A stretch of 64,000 nt of DNA, from positions 189,159,478 to 189,223,477 of the forward strand of contig CAKMRJ010000001.1 in the NCBI GenBank assembly GCA_928212115.1. Reading direction: 5' to 3'. A model generated the notes under the pieces. That model ran no database searches and was not told where the DNA came from. It saw nothing but the letters and a program-made list of their open reading frames with translations. Shown piece by piece: positions 10,790 through 22,262 of the stretch. Numbering within the stretch: the first letter of the stretch is position 1; each line of letters starts with the position of its first letter. Position numbers and translations under genes: made by a program. This stretch comes from Lactuca virosa. Taxonomy: Eukaryota > Streptophyta > Magnoliopsida > Asterales > Asteraceae.

Positions 10790-10939
10790 TGGGGTTCTCG
10801 GCTGTAAACCCCATCAAACTCACTATTTGCGTGTTCGGCCGCAAACCCTATCCATTCTCTCTCAACTATTCTTCACTCTCATCTTCGATTCGTCATTGTT
10901 TTGTGTTTTTAATTTGAAATTGTCCTCTAAATCTTATAG

Positions 10940-11217
10940 GTACATCAAAGGCGACCCCCACATAGTTATTATTCATTCGATTTGGTTGCGTTTTGAGGTT
11001 TTATTGAAGCAAAAACGATTATCGGCGATCAACAGCGTTTAGGGCCGCAAACCCGTTTACGGCCGTAAACCCGTTTACGGCCGTGAACCTGTTTTTAGTC
11101 ATAAACATGTTTTTTATCCAAATAAAATTTAATTGAAGCCTAATTAATTGATAAATGAGAAAACTTAACTTTAATTGATTAAATATTTAGTTTTCCCACT
11201 TGGCTTGCTTGGTGCAG
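10940..11217 (+). other. Putative 5'-UTR intron of the env-like gene (S1)
   Basis: A possible donor AG|GTACAT at 10940 and an acceptor block cttggcttgcttggtgcag ending at 11217, six bases before the ATG. The acceptor block is nearly identical in S2 (sense strand, ending at 36044) although the surrounding DNA is diverged. The donor choice is less certain than the acceptor. Confidence 0.5.
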
Positions 11218-13623
11218 ATCAAATGGCAGACTTGAAATTTTCTGACAACCACAACATAGCTGCTTTCCTGTTTGATCCTCCAGCTGCACACCAAGAATTC
11301 AAGTCCATGATTCATGGACTCAAGAGATGTTGTCTTGCACATGCCTTCAGGACAAATCCCATCATCTGTCAAGACTTGATAAAGCAATTCTGGAACAAAG
11401 CTTCTGTGCAGAAAAGAGATGATAGTGAAGACACAATGGAATCAGTTATTAATGGAGAGAAGATCGTGTTGTCTGAGCAAACCATTCGTAAGGTATTGCA
11501 GATCAATGACCAGCCTAGGTTTCCAACTGAGATCTCCATGGAACAAACAGAAGAAATTGTCGAAAGAATGGGATATGAGGGAGTGTTTCCTCCTACCATA
11601 AAGAAGTTGTTGCCTCCTTATTGGCGATTTCTTGCTCGCTCCTTCATAATCTGCATCTCAGGCAGAAGAGCTGGTGCTGATGAGATCTCACTACTAAACA
11701 CTGGTGCTATAGCTGCTCTTGCTACGGGTCTTGATTTCAACTTCTCATCGGACATTCTGAATGTGATGATGAGTAATCTGGAAGGAAAGAGGAAGGACAA
11801 GTTTCTAATGTTCCCAAGGTTTCTACAAATGATATTTGACAGTAAATATCCAGAGTTGGAAAGAAAAAGGTGAAACTTTGGACTTGAAGTCCTTGGGTGC
11901 AAATACTTTTGGGCTGATGAAGCAGAATCGTAGGGGTACAAAATATGAATTCAAAGGAAAATACCCACTGGAAAATTTTGGCCAGTTTGCGGAGATCAGT
12001 GAAGCGTCTGAATCAGAAAGCCCCTCTGACAATGAAGATGATGTTATCACCGCTTCTAAGCATGAAGAAGAACCTGTTCCTCCCATTGCAATCATTGTCG
12101 AGGAACATGTACCAATGACAAACGTGGAAGTCAATGAGGATGATGATGAGGATGATGATGAAGATGACTTGGATCAGGGTGGTGATCTATCCGGATATGA
12201 TGATGATGACTTATTCTTTGACTACGGGCAGGATAATGATTTAAGGCTGAGTAATGGGGAACTTGATACGTTTTTCGATAATGTCAATGATGTTGTACAA
12301 CCTACAACGGAGACTGAGGGAGCTAGTGATGTGCTCAAGGTGAAGCCTCCAAATTCTGTTCAGATGGCCGACATTTCAACTCATCTGGACCAACTAGAAG
12401 GATTCCTCCCCTTACAGTTGTCACTCCAGCTACTTTGTCATTTGAGGGTGATCTAATCATGACACAAGCCTCCCAGCCTCCACTCAAAAGGAGAAGAGCC
12501 GATCCGAGGTCGGGAGTGCTGATCAGGGAACAAGCTACGCCAGCTCAACAATCCACCGCAACTGCTGCACCAACTCAACCGACCCTTGAAAACAGTCAAA
12601 TTTTGAAGGAAGGACCAAGTGTTGTTCGATCTTCATATGAAGTCGGGAGCTCTTCAGGTTCAGGGGGTTCCTCTCCACCACTACCTACACACGATGCTGC
12701 CTCAGAGAGGCTTGCCAGGTTTTTGGCTCAACATGATTCTGACCCTTCACCCCGAGGCAAAGGAATATCTATAGGTGAAGGAAGTTTGGGGGGAGCGGAC
12801 CCATCGAATTCTGAGCTCAAGGAGGAGATTAGTGTCCTGAATCAAAAACTCATTGAGAAGGACATTTTGATTGGAAATCTCAACATTCGAGTTTCTTAGC
12901 TTGAAGAAGAAAATCTACAAAAATAAAAAATAATCTCTGACTTGCAGCTCAACCTTGGAGCCTTGACCGCTGGTTACTTCGACTTAAAGAACAAACTGAT
13001 AGCAAAATTTGGCGACAAATTCAAAACAAATTTCGGAGAACCAAATGAAGTCGAGACTTATCGAAGTGCCCCTGCCAATACATCTCAACCAGATATGTTT
13101 GATGATCCTCCACCAGTCAGAACCACAAGAATTGTTGACCGCTTTGAAACAGAACCTGCTCAAGCCAATCCAAGAGTTTCTCTCAAACGAGCTCGGAATT
13201 AGGTCACTACTCAAAAGAAGGGAAGGTGGCTCTTCATGAAGAATTCTGACCAAAATCTTCATGGAGATCAACCCCAACTGACTGTGACTGAGATCGACAA
13301 GAAGCGGTTCAAAAACAAGTATGGTGATCGATCAGGAATTCTTATGTGGGGTTTTCATGACAAATTGAATTGTTCGTTGATAAAGCGCAAAAGCAGAAAT
13401 GTGGAATACTACAAGGACAAACATGACTTCTCCTCTTTGATGAAGGTGGACCTCACTGAGCTTGCTGCTGCTCCATTCTCCAATCCAGCTAATGATCCTC
13501 GAGGAACGGATTTCAAACTCTTCTTAGAAAATCAAGTTAAGAGGCAATTCGATGGAAAGAAGACATCTGAATCTTTCGTGAAAAAAGCCAAAGATGTTAT
13601 TGACCCTAAGACCAACAAGCGCT

Positions 13624-13628
13624 TCAAG
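13624..13628. repeat. TSD of the solo LTR (pair with 15713-15717)
   Basis: TCAAG on both sides of 13629-15712. Removing the insert and one TSD rejoins the env-like reading frame (…KRFK then NVMWPP), matching the S2 ORF. Confidence 0.95.
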
Positions 13629-15712
13629 TGTAACATCCCAATTTTCGAGACCAAAAATTTCATTTTTAATTAAGTAATTCACAACATAGTTTACCAAAAC
13701 ACTTCCAATATCATATCAATTTATAAAAACATATCATCGCGTCTGAAAACCATATCATCAAAAGTAACATAAATCAGAGTACAATCCCAGAAAACTCCAT
13801 GCGGAAACCATGTGTGTGTATGTGATGCGCTGTTACACCGCCGACTCCTTCCCCTTAGACGAAGAGGTAGTTGAAACCAAAACTGAAACCGTAAGCACAA
13901 AGCTTAGTGAGTTCCCCCATCATACCACATACCATACAATCACATAGCATACATATTGCCGGGCAATTCTGGGGTGCCCGACCTACCCGGTACGTCCATT
14001 CTGGGGTGCCGACCTACCCATGTCAAGCCATTCTGGGGTGCTGACCTACCCGTGTCAAGCCATTCTGGGGTGCTGACCTACCCTTCGGTCCTAATAACCG
14101 AACTTCGGGGACTATTCCACCCCTTACTACTACTATCACATATATCATAACATAACATACTGTCAGGCATATCTGGGGTGCCCGACCTACCCTTCGGTCC
14201 TAACAACCAAACTTGGGGACTAGTCCCCTCCTACTACCACTATCACATATAACATATCATACTAGCACATAAACATACCAGGTAGTAGCAGACCAGACAA
14301 TTATCACAAAGACAATCATCTCAACTATAATCAACTACTAGTGGGCCAAGCTTGGTGCCTTAGACCCACTTCTCCTGGAAGGTAACTCACGTCGATATTG
14401 TGTAGTGTCTGAACTTTCCTCGGTATGAAAATCGACTCTCCTCGACTCCTCAACCCCTACACGACAACCCTTCTAACTTATCAATCTGAATACGCAACCC
14501 TAACCAGGGTCAACTCAATTTAGTCAAAGTCAATCATTGGTCAAAGTCAACATCCAGTTGACCTGACTCGCTGAGTTTGCCTACCAACTCGTCGAGTCCA
14601 TACTCCTCTAACCCAACCAACCCCCGACTCTACTTGTCGAGTCTAGCAAGAACTCGGCGGGTTCTCCTTTAATCATACCATCGGGACCATCTTCATCCGA
14701 CTCGTCAAGTTCATCCTTCAACTCGTCGAGTTCATCTCCCTTATAAGAATGTGTCCAGTCTATGACTCATCGAGTTGTATGAAAAACTCGTCGAGTCCAT
14801 CTTCAAAGATTGGGAGATTGCCTTGGACTCGCCGAGTTTGCTCAAACACTCGTCGAGTCCCATGATTCCCAGGCCCCTTATGTGCCTAAACAACTGAGGG
14901 ACTTTCCACCCTATCATCTGGTCCATCAACCGAAAGGATTTGATGGTCATTACACCCCGACTCGCCGAGTCCATCCCTGACCATTACTATACAATCGATT
15001 TAAATGGGTCTTAACACACCAAAACCATATATCTGGCCACCTAATGTCCATTTTACACGTAAAGTTCCAAACTTGGTGTACATGCATGGGGTCTTTGGCT
15101 CAAAAAGTCATAAAAGGTGTTCTACAAGATGCATGGGGCTCTCATGGCCATAGAGTTGGCACCTTTATGCCATGAGACCCCTCCAATGGCCTAGATCTGA
15201 AGTCAAAACTCCATATAACACTTCACAATCTGAAAATGGCTTAGAAAGCCCTAAATATACCCAAAATCCAAGCCCTAAAGATGAATAAACACATGGAAGA
15301 CCTAGACAGGAGATTTTTACCTTGAATGAGCTGGAAATGGAACAAAATCTCTGGATCTCCAGGCCTCAACTCGAACTCACAAGCTCCTTTCCTCTTCTCA
15401 AGCTTCACAATCCACCAAAATGGCCTTAGAACACACAAAAATGGCTAGGGTTTCGATATGGTGTCTTCTGGGAGTATAAGGGGCGATGGAGGCTGAGATA
15501 AGTTGTTTAAATAGGGTGTAAACGCTCAGATTTAGGGTTTCACTCAAACAGCACCTACTCGCCGAGTTGGTCTTCCGACTCGTCGAGTAGGTCACTTAAA
15601 CTCTCCGCGAGTCCCGACTCTACTCGGCGAGTTGGGCCTCCAACACGTCGAGTCCCAGAGAAAAATACATAAATGTCTTGAATTAAATACGTACCAGGAA
15701 ACATGTGTTACA
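13629..15712 (-). mobile_element. Solo gypsy LTR (2,084 bp), minus orientation
   Basis: Starts TGTAACATCC, ends GTGTTACA, and is flanked by TCAAG duplications, with no internal domain. Orientation is taken from the reversed actcactaagct block near 13905, which reads forward in the G1 and G2 LTRs. It formed by insertion and then LTR-LTR recombination. It is packed with ACTCG-N-CGAGT-like palindromes (14565-15660). Gypsy membership is inferred from its length and ends. Confidence 0.85.
14565..15660. repeat. Cluster of about 16 ACTCGYCGAGT palindromes
   Basis: Imperfect copies of an 11-bp palindrome (ACTCGTCGAGT or ACTCGCCGAGT) scattered through the solo LTR, for example near 14587, 14720, 14785, 14826, 14850, 14960, 15557 and 15577. 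The same motif appears four times in the C1 leader at 46027-46111. Confidence 0.85.
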
Positions 15713-16075
15713 TCAAGAATGTCATGTGGCCTCCTACAAAGCAGATGACACAGATTCCTATTGTTAAGAGTTTTTATGAAGGATCACTACGCAATATGGA
15801 ATACTGGGTTTATGATGAGGCTACAGCCTCTGCTGTCATCAAATTCCCGGATGGTGTCTTTCGTATCGTTGGTAAGAAGGATTAGCTACAGTTTCATGAA
15901 CGGGACATTCACACTTTGACTCAACATCAAATCGTATGCAAGCATGATATTCTAGAGGTTGCTGCTAAAGAATTTACAAGCATGATCGCTAAGATTATAA
16001 ACAAGAAGATGTGGCTAGGGGTGATGGGAAGGTCTGACGTGCTGGTCATCGAGAAAGACTGAATTTATGCTAGCC

Positions 16076-16093
16076 TCAAACCAAGGGGGAGAC
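16076..16093 (+). other. S1 3' polypurine tract
   Basis: AAACCAAGGGGGAGAC directly abuts the TGTTAGG start of the LTR. The S2 equivalent (complement 25649-25665) is almost the same. Confidence 0.85.
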
Positions 16094-16274
16094 TGTTAGG
16101 TCATATTTTGTTGGTTTGGACTAGGCATTCATCTGTATAGGTCTTGTTAGTTTGTGTCTTGGTATTTAGAGGGTATGCGGTTGGGTGGACCGAAAACATG
16201 TTGTTTTCGGTTCAAGTGGTGTTTGCGGCTGCAAGGATGTTTGCGGTTGTGAATTGTTTTCGGTTCACTGCTCC

Positions 16275-16371
<97 letters not shown>

Positions 16372-16547
16372 AGTTTTGTCAAATGTACGACAGTTGTGTG
16401 TGTGTGTTCCATTGTACCTAACGTTTACGGTTCAATACAAACATGTGCAATTTGGATCATTCTTGCTTCTACTCCTTCTTGTGCTCATTTGATTATAGCT
16501 TGTTCTTGTGTTTGATCACTAGTTGGTTCCAGATTTGGGGACTTACA
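16094..16547 (+). repeat. S1 3' LTR (about 454 bp)
   Basis: Starts TGTTAGG after the PPT. The end is placed at ...GGGGACTTACA (16547) because the S2 LTR ends ...TTGGACCTTACA; the 5' LTR is outside the window, so the right edge is inferred. It contains a TA/GT microsatellite and TTTACGG/TTGCGG fragments of the palindrome that is amplified in the S2 LTR. Confidence 0.65.
16276..16370. repeat. (TA)n(GT)n compound microsatellite
   Basis: About 30 TA units followed by about 17 GT units, inside the S1 3' LTR. It produces spurious YIYIY/CVCVC open frames on both strands. Confidence 0.95.
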
Positions 16548-17681
16548 CAGTTGATTTCTCTAAATTGATTGTCATCGCCGGAGAGCGTCCCACCCAACAG
16601 CACTGGATACCGTTGCACTCCACAAATTCGATTTAGGTTCGATATTCTTCATCCTTTCCTGCTTTCGTTCCATTGTATTTTGGATGCTCTCGATCACTTC
16701 CTTTTCCCCTGATTTTAGTTGAAATTGAAATCATATGAGTTGTTGTAATCAAAATCTTTATGATTTTCTTCAATCCTTTCTTTCTTTCTATTTACTTCAA
16801 TCGTTTAGATGTATATGTGAAATTGCAATGTAGATAACTGTGTAACAGGGAACAATAATCATAACATACGATTATTTTAGTGTTTACTATATCCTAGATT
16901 ATCTCTATTTCAAATAGGTTATCTCAATATGTGAAACTGCAATTGCAACTCGTAATAACAGGAGCATACATATTTTGTTCATAACAGTGTAACCATCTCG
17001 TCCTCTATTTTTTCTACACATTTGAACATATACATATAAATTAAATAGTGGTTTTTACTGGTTCATTTAAAACTGATTTTTTTGTTGATCAAATTGGATT
17101 CGGCTTGTTTTCAAAACACTGAAATGCTATGTCCATTACAATATTACAGTAACTTTACCACAAACTGGAAATCAAACCAAATTATCACTAAAAACATAAA
17201 GATAGAATAGAAATAGAAAATCCATTGTAAAGTAATAAACATACATGGTTTTGAAACAAAAAATGAAATAATACTTTGCTAACAATCTGAGTGATCGACT
17301 ATATATCATTGGATCAAACAAAATGTAATTTTTATTCTATATATAATTTATTTTTTTTTAAATTATCTTCATTAGTAATTTTCATCACGAAGTTATCATA
17401 ATTATATCACTAATTTTTTTTAAGTTTTCATTCTATATAATTTATTTTTTAACATTATCTCCATTTGTAGTTTTCATCACAAAGTTATTAGAATTCTATC
17501 ACTAATTTTGTTGACAGTTGAACACAAAATAATTTAGGTTTCATCACTAATTTTTATCAATAACTCACTGTAAATGTATGCTTGTTTTCTACATAAAAGC
17601 ATATGACAATTAACCATTTTGGTCACTAAATCCTTTTAAAAGAGCAGTAGACGTGTAAATGTGTTGATGTGTATGAAAGTG
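16548..17681. other. Unassigned AT-rich DNA between S1 and G2
   Basis: 1.1 kb with no credible ORF, RNA gene or transposon end. It contains a roughly 97-bp tandem duplication (17329-17520). Either host intergenic DNA or an unrecognised older repeat. Confidence 0.5.
17329..17520. repeat. Two-copy tandem duplication, period about 97 bp
   Basis: Copies begin near 17329 and 17424. Both contain ttttcatcac(g/a)aagttat and end atcactaattt. They are diverged, so the duplication is old. Confidence 0.75.
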
Positions 17682-19027
17682 TGTAACACCCGGATCCTGA
17701 GGTACTTTATATTTTTCAATTTTGGCATTTTAAGGTTTACCACAACGTGGTGAGGAGGCACCATGACATGGCAAGTCAAGTTTAGTGCATGTATTTTATT
17801 TAAGTTTCCACGACATGGTAGCTAAAAAGTGAAAAACCTTATTTTCTAGGTGTTTTTCCATATCTAAAGAAATTAGGAGGCTAGGGTTTGCTCACCCTCG
17901 GCCTCCTTTAGATCTGAGAAACCCTAAATTCTTTAGTATCTTATTTTAAACCCTTTTGTTGTTCTTTGAATCCTTTGAAGTAAGAAAGAAGAAGAAGTGA
18001 GCTAAGATTCAGCAAACTAGTCCTCATTCTTTGTTTTGGCACTCTTCTGGACCTTTGTAACTATCCATGACTCGAGTTATATCATGATAGGTTGCTAGAT
18101 CTTAGTTTTTGTCCCTAAATCTTCATGTTCTTGTGGTTTGGAGTGATGGGATCTCATAAAGTTTGCAACTTTAGGAATCTCTGAGACATTTGACGTGAAT
18201 GTTGGTTTTGTTATGGATTCTTGTTGGGTTTTGAGCCATTCATGAGATTTCCATCGAAAAACCCTTATTTTTACTTAATATGGCTTCAAGACATGCATGT
18301 CTATATAGCACCAACCTTTGTGTTGGTTTTGATATTAGAAACTGATTTTCGAGTAAATGAGCTATGGACTTTGTGGAATAAAATCTTAATGGGGAAAGTC
18401 ATGTCTTATTTAGGACATTTGAAACCTAAGGTTTGAGATTTTGACATTTTGGGTGGTCTTAGCAGGTAAAGTTGTAAATTTTATCCTTCTAGACTTGGTT
18501 TAGGACCGGATCTGAGCGTTGTAGCCCTTAGGATCGAAGAAAATAGCTTACCCTTTAATTTTCTAAAAACCTAGTGCCTATAGTGTGTCGTTAGGTCACC
18601 ACGGCGTGGCAGTGGGGAAAATTACTACGGACTTTTTACTGGAGGGCCACGGCGTAGCCACAGGTGGCCACGACGTGGTGGTTGACTAAAGTCAACTTTA
18701 ACCGTTGACTTTTGACTTGATTTGACTTTTGGTCAAACACCTAATTTTGAGGAAGAGCTAAGGATTTATCTGGTTTGACTGATTAGGTGGTGTGTAGCAA
18801 CGATATTATGTCAGTAAGAGAAGTATCAGATGAGCATTTTCTGTGAGGTGAGTCTTTGCACCACAATGGTGGGTCGAAGGCACCAATGTCAGACCACTGA
18901 TTTGTATGTATAGGATGTATGTGTTTATGTGACTATTACTGATATGATTTTAAGTTATATGCATGGAGCCAATCTAGGCTCGAAGTCATTATGGACTCGG
19001 GGTTGATATGGAGCCGGGGGTTAACAC
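17682..19027 (+). repeat. G2 5' LTR, left part
   Basis: Starts TGTAACACCC. It contains several CCACGNCGTGG-type palindromes (near 17740, 17808, 18598, 18650 and 18676). It is interrupted at 19027 by C1 and resumes at 46986. Confidence 0.85.
19023..19027. repeat. TSD of C1 (pair with 46981-46985)
   Basis: AACAC immediately before TGATGGG (19028) and immediately after AATCCAACA (46980). It proves that 19028-46980 is one insertion into the G2 LTR. Confidence 0.95.
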
Positions 19028-19805
19028 TGATGGGTTTGAGCCATAAGAACTTTCCTATGTGCACATGCAAACCCTAATTCTTGGATCTAGGTTTCTCTAA
19101 TTGAACATGCATTGTATCCAAGACTTACAATACTAGATCTAATGTAAACAATTGAATCTAATCATATGAAATCAGATCTAAAAGAATACCTTGAATTACT
19201 TGCTTGATACTTCTTCTTCTTGGAGCTTAGAGTCACAATTGTCACTCCTCTAATGGCTTACAAACACCAAATAGCAAGAAGATGATCTTGAGAGAGATAG
19301 GAGGGAGAGAAATCGGCCCTAGGGTTTCTTGCCTTGCATGAGTGCCGATTTCCCCACCCCAAGGGATCTATTTTATACTATGAGCTACTAGGGTTTCACC
19401 TTTAACCCTAATTGAATGACTTAGGCCCTAAGCAATCCAAGATCCTTCTAGATAATAGGCTTGGACGATTTTAGGTATCCAAACCCTAAAATTCGTCCAC
19501 CCTCATATCCATAAGGATACATAGCCCAAAATACAACTATCACACATTTGACAGTTTATGCCCTTTATTCAATTAACCTCTTTAAGTCACCAAATTAATT
19601 CTCAATTAATATATGACTTATATTAATTAAATAACATTATTATTTCTTTAATATATTATTCTCATAATATATTAACAATAATATCTCTTCTCTCTTAACA
19701 AATCATCCTGTCAAGTTGCTATGGTGAAGGCAACCCAAAAGGACCATGCACAACCGGGTCAAGTACTTACCAAATATAGTTACAGCCTTAGACACTAATC
19801 CAACA
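19028..19805 (-). repeat. C1 3' LTR (778 bp)
   Basis: On the minus strand it runs TGTTGGATTAGTG to AAACCCATCA. Matches 46213-46980 nearly throughout. Confidence 0.95.
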
Positions 19806-19819
19806 GTCTCCCACTTGGA
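19806..19819 (-). other. C1 polypurine tract
   Basis: Minus strand CCAAGTGGGAGAC directly precedes the LTR start, the usual copia form. Confidence 0.85.
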
Positions 19820-20674
19820 TAAGTCTAGTAACTATATATGCAAATATAATCCGATTAGCAATCGTAGCTCTCAAAGACGCTGTCAAACTCTGATCTTATC
19901 AGTATCCTGTCCTTCAGATAAGGGATCGTATAATCCTCTGTTCTAGATATCGTGCGGACAATTACATGGAACATGGTCATACTTATTGTCCTGCAATTTG
20001 TTTCTCGATCTCAGATTACTTGACATTAGAACTTAATTGAACACATCAATTCAGTCCTGACCGGGCCCGGCACATAAGTCAAATCAAATCATCGAGGGGC
20101 CCTGATATCGCTTTTACCCTCTTAGGATAAAAGGAACAGATAAACTTCGACTTATATGCATTTACTATCCACTAATCAAATTACACACAACAATACGTTT
20201 TATAACATCAAGTTACTGATGCGTTTGCGCATTATCAATGCATAACCAATTAACAAACAATAAACCATATATCTAGGTTTTAAGACCATATGATATTACC
20301 ATCTTGTGATCACTCGTGATAAATTCCATGAAGTGATTCCAACAAGTGTGGGTTTATTCCAATGCTCAAATCAAGTTCATAAGCACTCATGAACGTTGTA
20401 GCAAACCTTTGCTATGTCTAATACACTTTAGACAATCTACACACCAATTCATGACAGTCTTCATTCATATCTACTTCCAACATATGAACGACTGTGGACT
20501 ATTCGAATAATTCGATTATTATCAAATAACTTAATTATTCAGGAAGTCAAAACATGCAAAATGAAACAATAGTTAAACAATTAACATAAGACAGTAGCTT
20601 TACTTATAAATAATACTCCTTTATTTAATCATCAAATGTCAATTACATTTATCTATTACATGTTTCCAAACTAT
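19820..20674 (-). other. C1 3' untranslated region
   Basis: Lies between the pol stop (20675) and the PPT. AT-rich, no ORF with family support, no repeat noticed. Confidence 0.7.
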
Positions 20675-21413
20675 CTAATCTAAACTAATATCGTCCTTCA
20701 GCCCAATGCTCCTAGCGTGCTGCAAATGCTTAACCCTGCTCAGTCCCTTCGTAAGCGGATCTGCTGGGTTATCCTCTGACGATACCCTCTTCACCACGAG
20801 GTGTCCTTCTTCTACTCGATGTCTAATAAAGTGATATTTTCTGTCGATATGTCGAGATCTACCATGATCCCTGGTTCCTTGGTCAAGGCAACCGCTCCTT
20901 CATTATCACAGAAAATTTCCATAGGCTCCTTTATGGCAGGCACAACTCCAAGATCACCAATGAAGTTCTTCAACCACATTGCCTCTTTGACGCTTCGCTT
21001 GCTGCAATGTACTCTGATTCGCACGTTGAATCAGCTACAGTTTCTTGCTTGGAACTTTTCCAAGTCACTGCTCCTCCATTGAGGGTAAAGACCCAGCCCG
21101 ACTGCGAACGGTAGTTGTCCCTGTCGGTCTGAAAACTGGCATCACTATACCCTCGCACCTTTAAGTCATCACTCCCTCCGAGGACTAAAAACCATTCCTT
21201 GGTCCTCCGAAGGTACTTAAGTATATTCTTGACCGCAATCCAATGAGCTCTGCCCGGGTTCCCTTGATATCTACTGACCATGCTCAAAGCAAAGGCCACA
21301 TCAGGGCGAGTACAAGTCATAGCGTACATGATTGAGCCAACTGCGGAAGCATAGGGTATTCGGCTCATCTCAGCTATCTCGGCTTCTGTACTCGGGCTTT
21401 GAGTCTTACTCAA
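20675..21413 (-). pseudogene. pol: C1 Pol: RNase H and RT thumb
   Basis: Minus-strand frames contain SRIPYASAVGSIMYAMTCTR and the RNase H blocks GYSDASFQTD, ESEYIAASEA and FCDNEGAVAL. The tail (HIDRKYHFIR-type, then NPADPLTK) is broken by frame changes between 20812 and 21024, and the stop is at 20675-20677. This is the usual copia end of Pol. Confidence 0.85.
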
Positions 21414-22227
21414 TTTGGCATTACTCTGTATCGGTAGTTCTCCCTTTTCGAGTTTTCCATACTAAAACGTTTTAGTACCTTATCCAAGTAAGTATTCTGA
21501 CTAAGTCCTATTAGTCTCTTACTTCGTTCTCTCACTATCCTTATTCCTAAAATATAGGAAGCCTCTCCGAGGTCCTTCATAGCGAAACACTTCCCGAGCC
21601 AGGACTTAACCTCCTGCAGAGTCGGGACGTTGTTTCCTATGAGCAGTATGTCATCGACATACAAAACGAGAAAGCTAACTATACTCCCACTGGCCTTGAC
21701 ATATACACATGATTCATCTTCACTTCGTACAAATCCAAACTCTTTGACTTTCTCATCGAAGCAAAGATTCCATCTGCGAGACGCTTGCTTAAGCCCATAA
21801 ATGGACTTCTCAAGCTTACACACTCTATTGGGATGCTTTGGATCGACAAAACCCTCTGGCTGAGCCATGTAAACATCCTCAGCCAACTTCCCATTAAGGA
21901 AGCGGTTTTTACATCCATTTGCCATATTTCATAGTCATGAAATGCAGCAATGGCTAGCATCACCCTAATAGACTTTATCTTCGCAACTGGTGAGAAGGTT
22001 TCGTCGTAGTCAACTCCAGGAGTCTGAGTGAAACCCTTCGCAACCAATCGCGCCTTATAAGTGTGCACGTTCCCATCCACGTCGGTCTTCTTCTTGAAGA
22101 TCCACTTGCACCCGACCGTCTTACGACCTGGTACATTGTCAACCAAATTCCAAACTTGGTTGTCATACATGGACTGAATCTCGCTGTCCATCGCCTCTTT
22201 CCATTTTACAGACTCTGGGCCTGCCAT
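21410..22227 (-). pseudogene. pol: C1 Pol: reverse transcriptase
   Basis: Two overlapping frames (22227-21679 and 21925-21410) together give a complete copia RT: GCKWIFKKKTD, IWQMDVKTA, then KSIYGLKQASRRW and the active site YVDD (complement 21650-21661). The frame change falls right after the MDVKTA block, consistent with a one-base indel. Confidence 0.9.
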
Positions 22228-22262
22228 GGCTTCCTTATAGCTATTAGGTTCATCTAGATTTA

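Larger units (their letters stand above)
9304..11222 (+). other. S1 pol-to-env spacer with conserved non-coding architecture
   Basis: 1.9 kb without a credible ORF, but not featureless. In order: a PPT-like AGGGGGAGAAA (9367-9377), three long inverted repeats (9845-10101), a T-rich tract (about 10531-10700), a TATA box (10781), a possible 5' splice site (10940), CpG palindromes of the form GTTTACGGCCGTAAAC (11045-11090) and a 3' splice site (11217) six bases before the env-like ATG. The same order occurs in S2 on the other strand. Confidence 0.75.
11223..16062 (+). pseudogene. Sirevirus env-like ORF (third ORF), disrupted
   Basis: Starts MADLKFSDNHNIAAF at 11223 and ends SDVLVIEKD at 16062, just before the PPT. 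It aligns along its length with the S2 ORF: a globular N-terminal half with SGRRAGADEISLLNTGA (about residues 155-171), then an acidic stretch (poly-D/E near 12130-12170), a basic KRRRADPR patch, a coiled coil (12800-13000) and a conserved C-terminal domain. Breaks: frameshifts near 11860 and 12440, stops at 12897, 13200 and 15883, and a 2,084-bp solo LTR at 13629-15712. No signal peptide or convincing membrane segment is visible, so 'env-like' is positional naming. Function unknown. Confidence 0.8.
6324..16547 (+). mobile_element. Sirevirus-type Ty1/copia element S1, 5' part outside window
   Basis: Contains, in order, GAG-pre-integrase, integrase, RT and RNase H (6325-9303), a 1.9-kb spacer, an env-like ORF (11223-16062), a PPT and a 3' LTR. 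This is the Sirevirus (SIRE/Maximus) layout, and the proteins match element S2 in this window closely. The start is missing because G1 inserted into pol at 6323/6324. A solo gypsy LTR interrupts the env-like ORF. All coding parts carry stops or frameshifts, so S1 is dead. Confidence 0.85.

Noticed and set aside
16144..16515. Open frames with YIYIYI/CVCVCV in three frames
   Set aside because: Translation of a TA/GT microsatellite within the S1 LTR.
16548..16700. Possible host 5' UTR and exon after S1
   Set aside because: It has a few splice-like sites and a GC-richer start, but no open frame or recognisable protein.
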